The notes below the pieces were generated by a model. The model was not told where the DNA came from, made no database searches, and worked only from the letters and a program-made list of their open reading frames with translations. A DNA stretch of 64,000 nucleotides from Cystobasidiopsis lactophilus (Eukaryota > Basidiomycota > Agaricostilbomycetes > Agaricostilbales > Chionosphaeraceae): positions 186,001-250,000 of the forward strand of contig BCIO01000001.1 in NCBI GenBank assembly GCA_001599975.1, read 5' to 3'. Both the position numbers and the translations under genes were made by a program. This document shows positions 58,466 to 64,000 of this stretch, piece by piece. The stretch's first letter is position 1. Every line of letters begins with the position of its first letter.

Positions 58466-61400
58466 ATGGTACCATTGTCTGCGTACCTCGAGACACTAGA
58501 AGAGCCATGTCTGCTAGTGTCCAGCTCGATTTGGTGCAACTCAGCTGCAGATCGAAAGTTGTCGGCGCAATCTCGGCAGAGCTTAGTTGGCCTTGCTCTC
58601 GCTAAAGCACACCTGCCAGCTGGCAAAACAGTCAAAGAGACATGGGCTGGCACAACCTTCGAAGTTACAAAGCTGCCGGACGCCGTTCTGGTCAAGGGTT
58701 TGCCGCAGGAGCCTCCCCCGCTGCATTTGAAGGATTACTTTCGAAGCCCTTCGCCGTCTGTCACGCCTATGCTCGATTTGATCTTAAACAAAGATTGGTC
58801 AAACCACCCGCTCGGTAGAATCGAAACATGGGATCCCGTCATGTCAGTCGCCTGCTTGCTTGCATCGGTCTTGGCTCAAGCCCCCGTCTCGACTCTGCAG
58901 GAAAGCCAGCTTGTTTTTGGCTTTATCTTTGCCCTGGCCGTTCGCTACTTTGTTCTCTGGCTTTGTTGGACGTTCTAAGCAGACCCGAGCAGCTGCTGTC
59001 TATCCTGGTCAAGAAAAATATTCATGCTATATAATGACAGCTACGCTCGGATTCTTGGCAACAAGCATCCTGACGCTTTGGGTACGTTACTCCCTGGGAA
59101 CAAACGTGCAACGAACTCAGAGCCTCTGGACGAAGGATCTATGGCGGAAGATACGTGGCCGGAAATTTGGCACCCCACATTGAGCGGGATCGCTGACGGA
59201 GTCTTCGACACTGGCCGAGGAGTCTTCCATACGGGAACTCTCCTTTTTCTGGAAACAAGCGATACGCATCACCAGACCGAAATGATTGTGGACTGGACCT
59301 ATGCTCCGATCCCAAATCGGCAAGGAGAGACAGGCAAGTGGTCTCTTGTCGGGGAAAATCCGAGGATTGCTGTTTCATGAGATGCCACAGTGGGATTCTA
59401 CAACATTGTTATAGATCACACGTTGGAGCACCGGGCCGACCGTCGCAGTAAAGTGGTCGCTGCCCTCTCCGCTGCCACCCGCGAAAAGTATGGCAAGGCG
59501 AGCGAAGTCCTCACCGCGGTGCCCGAGCCGTTGTCAGCTGCACCTTTCGACCTGCCCTTTCTACTAGTCTACGACACACGGCGGTTAGGCTCCGAGACCA
59601 ACCATGCCACCCTGGAGTTAAACCTGATTGCCTCGATCGGCTTGAAACCGGAGTTCGAATCGGTACACCAGCAGCTGACAATAGATCTTGCTTCCGACGA
59701 CTCGCCATGCTGGCCGCTGAAGCAATTCGTGCGACGAGGTCGGGAGCTCGAAGTGGTTTCGATACTCCCGAGCACTTCGGATAATTTCGAACCAAGAGGG
59801 TGGAAGGATACGGTCCGCCAGGTCGCCCTCTTACGCATCGCTATTAGTGCAGATGAGCTGCCTCGAGCGGTGCTCGTCTGCGGCCTCAACACTCGCGCTC
59901 CGCTCGATCCGTCCTACGAAGACTTTCTGCTTTCGATCGGCAAAGCTGTGCGGGCTGGCTTGCTTGCTTCTGCATTTAGAGACGCCGAGCGACTTGACAC
60001 TCTCAAGCAAGAGCAACAGAAGAGAGCGGAAGATGCTGAAGCATCACAAGTAAGCTTCTTCTACCTGCCCTCCTCGCCGCCACCCATACCACTCACACTG
60101 CTTGCAGAGGTCTCAAGAGATGTTCTTCGACTTGATTCACCACGAAATTCGAAAGTGAGTTTCGTTGCACATATGGCCGCGATTGAGCTCAGACATGGTG
60201 CTAGCCCGATCAACGCTTTGGTTCAAGCCGCCGATCTGCTCAAGGGCAATCTAGACCGACTAGTGTCTGTTCGAGAAGACGCATTGCGTCTTCTTGACCA
60301 GCCTGCGCCTGTCGAGCGGAGCCAGCTCACACCATTCTATCAAAAGACCAGGGTCGAAGGCACGTTCTGCGCTGCTGGTCCAGATTGCCTTGCTTACCCA
60401 CGCCGTGTCTACAGAGGACGAAGCCAGCGAAGCTCTCGAGTCAATCATGCTGGCTGCGAGACATCAGTCAACCATCATCAGCGACATGTTGTCGATCTCC
60501 AAACTCGAAGAAGGCCTAATGACAATCACGCCAATCGACTTCCTCGTTCGCAAAGAGCTGAGCGGCTTGCTCAAGTTGTTCAACATGCAAGCTCATTCTT
60601 ACCACATCGACATCTGCATGGAGTTCGGCAAGACAGTCACGGAGGATTTGGTTCTGCAGGCCGACCCTACGCGCCTTAATCAAATTCTAATGAACCTGGT
60701 CAGCAACTCACTGCGCTTCCTAGAGTCCCACGACGGCGAGCGCAAGTGCTTGATATTCGTCGACTTGCTAGACAAGCCTCCGACGTTGCAGCATGCTTCG
60801 CCGCCCGAGCTGCCTCTGGCCGGTGGCCCTTTGTACCCACGGCGTCGCTATCTAGTTATCTCTTGCCGCGACACTGGGCCAGGTATATCGGACCAGATGC
60901 AGAACGCCTTGTTCACCCGTTTCAATTCCATCAACCACACTTCGGAGGGCAATCGCCAGCGTGGAGGCGGGACAGGCTTAGGACTGTATGCTTTTGCTCG
61001 CTTACACAGACTACGCGAGACTGAGAGCTGTTGTGCAGCTACCTTTGTCGCAAGCTAGCACAGTTGCAGCATGGGGAGATTGGTGTTTCTTCGGCGTCTG
61101 GGAAGGGCACCACCTTCACCTTCTTCATCTCGGTTCAACTCGGTGACGCTGCAAGACTGGTTGGAGACTGGCGGCCAACATTACCTCAGCAAGCCGGATT
61201 GCGGCGGCGAGGTGCAACGCCCATGCCGGAGCATCCTCGCATTCTGGTCTGCGAGGATAACGACATCACTCTTCGATTACTCAAGCGGCAATTGGAGAAG
61301 AGGGGCTTCTCAGTGGTGACTGCGATGAACGGTCAAGAGGCGCTCGAGGTCATTGCCCGCGAGCCCGATTTGCATGCGGTGAGTTGAGTTGACATCTGCA

Positions 61401-61704
61401 ATCTAGCTCTGCCACTGATCCTGCCACACAACAGTGCCTGATGGACTTGGAAATGCCTGTCATGGACGGCTTCCAGGCAGTCCGCAGGCTGCGCAAGCTG
61501 GAAGAAGAGGCGGATTCGGGTCGGCTCCGAGTTCTTTGTCTGACTGGGAATGCCCGTCAATCCAGTGAGTCGCTGGCTTCCTCCTTCCTTCTATTCTGAA
61601 AACGGTGTATAGGCATGGATGCCGCCCTCGCTGCTGGCATGGACGACATTCTGACCAAGCCCTACGAGATCGCAGCCATCGTCTCTTTCCTAAAGAGGCC
61701 TTGA
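58466..61704 (+). CDS. Hybrid sensor histidine kinase
   Basis: A cytosolic phosphorelay sensor. ATG at 58466 (MVPLSAYLETLEEPC). An N-terminal PAS-like region has DWSNHPLGRIETWDPVM and LYNDSYARILGNKHPDALG. A GAF-like region follows (PFDLPFLLVYDTRRLG). The HisKA box reads FFDLIHHEIRN joined to PINALVQAADLL, with the phospho-His. The HATPase domain has LQADPTRLNQILMNLVSNSL (N box), CRDTGPGISDQM (G1) and RGGGTGLGLYLC (G2, across an intron). The receiver domain has HPRILVCEDNDITLR, the phospho-Asp in CLMDLEMPVMDGF and the Lys in ILTKPYE. Two frame transitions need attention: near 59000-59020 either a 41-nt intron or one missing A in AAAAA (59014-59018), and near 60310-60385 a phase-0 intron. One intron (59334-59390) appears to use GC-AG ends. 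No membrane segment is evident. Confidence 0.85.
59334..59390 (+). other. Likely GC-AG intron in the histidine kinase gene
   Basis: The only phase-compatible way to join GET to VGFYNIVIDHTLEHR uses donor GCAAGT and acceptor CCACAG. GCAAGT is the usual consensus of non-can canonical GC donors. GT donors in the same stretch give the wrong frame. Confidence 0.6.
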
Positions 61705-61850
61705 TTTCTCTATCCTACATAGCATTAGCATACACCTTGTTCAAAACTCATTGTGCAATTGTTCAACTTGTCTTTTCCAATAATGCTTGAGATGAAGCAG
61801 CCCCCGCTTGGAAAAAAAAAGGCATGCAAGCTGCCGCGCCTACGCCTTCT

Positions 61851-62757
61851 CTATTTCTCTATAGTCACCAGATCATCCTTGTGGTGGGTATTCCAGGTTT
61901 CAGCAGCCCTGAAGTGCTTCCAAGCTGCTTCCTCGGCGCCCTTGATTTCTTGCATTTGATTCTTTCGATATTTTGTTCGACGGCGCTGTGCAAGGAAGTA
62001 CTCTTGAAGATTCTGGAAAGCGCCGAGACAATAAGAAGGGCAATGAGGAACAGAAACATACTTACCACAGGGGCCGGTTTGGCCCGGGTGTCAACTTCGG
62101 GAACGGCAATCTGATCGTCCTTGTGTGTTCTGTTCCAGTACCTGACGGCTTGCAAATGGGTGGAAGCTTCCTGTTCCTCTTGCGTCGTTGGGTCGCCCTT
62201 GCGGTGCTTGTTGTCATGTTTCAAAGCAAGAAGCTTTATGGCTTCGGTCTGCGGGCGAGCATGGGATGCGTCAATGGCAGAATGTGAGAGCCAAGGCATA
62301 GATGTCTACATACGAGGGGTTGTGGTTTAACGTGTCCGTGCACAGGAGGAGCAGGGCTTCCTGCCGGAGCTTGTTGAGGGGCGACAGCAGGGCCGGCCTC
62401 AGCAGGTTGAGTGTGGTGCGCGACCGGAAGGTCATGTAAATAGTGAAACTGGTGGCAACGTCGACTCAGAAACCGAGGATGCATCGACAGTAACGAGCGT
62501 GGCCCTTACACCGGGGGGAATGATCAGGCCATCTGGGCCGAAACTGCAGGTCATAATGAAAAGATTATAAGATGATGGCAGCGTTACCTAATGGGAGAGG
62601 CGCACGTCCAAATGGCATACTGATGCCAACCGCCTGCTTTGGCGTAGCCGGGATTGGTTAGATCTTGCTTCTGAATAAGACCGTTGTCCCACGCTAAATA
62701 TTTAGCGCCTTCGGCGTCCTTCAGCTCGGCGATGATGTGCTGGGCAGGTCGGGTCAT
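61851..62757 (-). CDS. Uncharacterised protein with a duplicated WNxxHKDD motif
   Basis: Start at 62757: MTRPAQHIIAELKDAEGAK, then DNGLIQKQDLTNPGYAKAGG and WHQYAIWTCASP. Spliced with good donors (GTAACG, GTAAGG, GTATGT, GTAAGT), later exons give FGPDGLIIPPG, then an Ala/Pro/His-rich linker, then two related units. Unit 1: HRKGDPTTQEEQEASTHLQA then VRYWNRTHKDDQIAVPE. Unit 2: KYRKNQMQEIKGAEEAAWKH then FRAAETWNTHHKDDLVTIEK, ending at 61851. The common core is ExAxxHxxAxxxWNxxHKDD, one unit per exon. About 225 residues, no signal peptide seen. I do not recognise the family. Convergent with the histidine kinase gene, whose stop is 146 bp away. Confidence 0.65.
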
Positions 62758-63572
62758 GGTGGGAAACGGGTTGAAACCTAGTTGGCTGATATATTAGTGA
62801 GGGATGGCGCGCGCCTTCTATCGAGTGAGGGACTCACAGTAAAAATGAAGCTCTGGAAGGGATGGTGGAAGGAGGCAAACCCCAAACGCCCGCGACCAGG
62901 AACTGTCCGGAACCTGACAGAGGGCAGGGAGGCGGTGGCGGTGACGACCCAACGCCTTCGGTGCGAGAGGTCACAACTTCGGAGACCTCGACCGGGGACT
63001 CATGAAGGTTAAGCACTGTTTTGACCTGAATTCGACCTGGGCATTGACGTAGGAAAGAGAGGCAGAAAAAGTCCAGCGCTGCAATGCGAAGGAAATCGGC
63101 CAACTGACAGCGCCCCCTTTGCAATCAACAGAAACAGACAGTATCACATTCCGTCCTTAGTTTTAACGTAGGCCCCTTCTCCGAAATCGCGCCAGATAGA
63201 AAGAGAAAGTCTCGCCGGAGACGTGTTGAAGTGGCCAGAGCCTGTGAACCTCTGCGCTGGTCCAGCCAAGACCCTACTCGAGGAAAGACATCATCACATT
63301 GGCAACGAGCAGTGGGACAGGAGTCAAGCAGAGCCCCAGATTGGTGAGCGAACAAAGATTGGCCACCGAGCAGCACAGCACCGCGTGATGCCGGCAAGCA
63401 TGAGCAGTGGCGGCAGGAGGCATCCAGGGCAGGCAGCTATCGAGTGTAGCATTCAAACCTCAATCCAAGCATCCCAAACAAGCATTGAGGCAATGACCGA
63501 AGCAGCAATCCGAGCTCCAGGCGCGTCCACCCAAGCTTGGACGAGGTCGACGGCGAGCCTCAGCGTTGGGCA
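62758..63572. other. Divergent intergenic region
   Basis: About 800 bp between two divergent genes. Short open frames on both strands show no domain. The stretch 63480-63572 in frame with the downstream gene (LDEVDGEPQRW) might be an upstream exon of MON2. Confidence 0.35.
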
Positions 63573-64000
63573 ATGCAGGATCTGTCCAACCAGCTTGGCC
63601 AGCTGGCCTCCGAGTCAAAGCGCAAGCACGCAGATGTGTTCGAGGCGTGCACCCTGGCGCAGGCTGCTCTGAAGCAAGACGCGGCAAAGGCGAGCGCCGA
63701 GCTTCTGCAGCCAGCAACAAGCAGCAATGGTGCCTCGACGCCGCCCGTCCTGCTCCAGCCCATCCTCCTCTCTGCCAACACGAAGCAGCCCAAGGTCATC
63801 GCCCACGGCCTCGCCTGCCTCAAGCGTCTGCTCGCTGCCCAAAGGCCGGCCCTGCACACCGACCTGGTCCCAGCCGTGCTCAACGCATTGCGCACCGTCC
63901 AGGGCCAGGGCGTCGAGGTGCAGCTCTCCATCCTCCAGATCCTCGTTTCCGTCCTCTCCAACACCATGGTCCACTCGGACGCGCTCGCCGACACGCTGCT
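63573..64000 (+). CDS. MON2: MON2 N-terminal part, cut by the window edge
   Basis: An open frame running off the right edge. The visible 142 codons start MQDLSNQLGQLASESKRKHA and match the N-terminal DCB domain of MON2, a large Golgi/endosome scaffold related to Arf-GEFs but without a Sec7 domain; MON2 works with Dop1 in retrograde traffic. The conserved features are SESKRKHADVFEACTLAQAA, LLQPILLSANTKQPKVIAHG (matching the QPFLMGCGTKEPKI block of human MON2) and LSILQILVSVLSNTMVHSDA (matching the LLTTNTVVHDEA block). An Ala/Ser-rich insert lies between the first two. The true start may lie upstream, since the frame is open before this ATG. Confidence 0.8.
   Translation, partial: MQDLSNQLGQLASESKRKHADVFEACTLAQAALKQDAAKASAELLQPATSSNGASTPPVLLQPILLSANTKQPKVIAHGLACLKRLLAAQRPALHTDLVPAVLNALRTVQGQGVEVQLSILQILVSVLSNTMVHSDALADTL

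Overview
The window looks like nuclear DNA of a basidiomycete fungus. Genes are dense on both strands and cut by many short introns, mostly about 40-85 nt. 5' splice sites are often GTGCGT, GTTCGT or GTGAGT. Gene content is eukaryotic and fungal: splicing factors, V-ATPase, GMP synthase, mitochondrial ribosomal protein, P450s, hybrid histidine kinase. I favour Pucciniomycotina from the intron style, but that is an inference. I saw no rRNA, tRNA, CRISPR array, transposon or virus-derived element.

Layout. 1-11 kb: an edge fragment, an unknown gene, GMP synthase, SF3A2, a possible small secretory-pathway gene, a Dabb-domain protein and SF3B4. 11-24 kb: an intronless fucosyltransferase-like membrane protein, two tandem copies of an unrecognised repeat protein (family members A and B), a secreted M20 peptidase and an SGNH/PC-esterase-like membrane protein. 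24-34 kb: mitochondrial uL29m, two tandem P450s, a divergently transcribed short-chain dehydrogenase and glycerol kinase. 35-47 kb: an ATF/CREB-type bZIP factor, an alpha/beta-hydrolase fused to RIB7 reductase, V-ATPase subunit B, a histidine phosphatase, a secreted subtilase and a small cysteine protein. 47-64 kb: a GPATCH1-like splicing protein, repeat-family member C, PAT1, an unknown gene, a hybrid histidine kinase, a protein with a duplicated WNxxHKDD motif, and the start of MON2 at the right edge.

The strongest candidate for something undescribed is the A/B/C repeat family. Each protein has a Pro/Gly/Gln-rich N-terminal half followed by helical-looking repeats of about 75-105 residues. 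Each repeat is encoded by its own exon, and the repeat exons bounded here are whole-codon (phase 0-0) cassettes. Copy number is two, two and five. All three genes carry the same 17-nt element, TTGCCACCCGGAGGATT, about 200-310 bp past the stop codon. A and B also share a roughly 110-bp upstream leader. I know of no described family with this arrangement.

Other points of interest are the hydrolase-RIB7 fusion, an 18-nt micro-exon in SF3B4, a likely GC-AG intron in the histidine kinase, and several host genes whose reading frame appears to slip by one base beside 4-5 nt homopolymers. Exon boundaries were read by eye from splice signals and family alignments, so small errors are possible.
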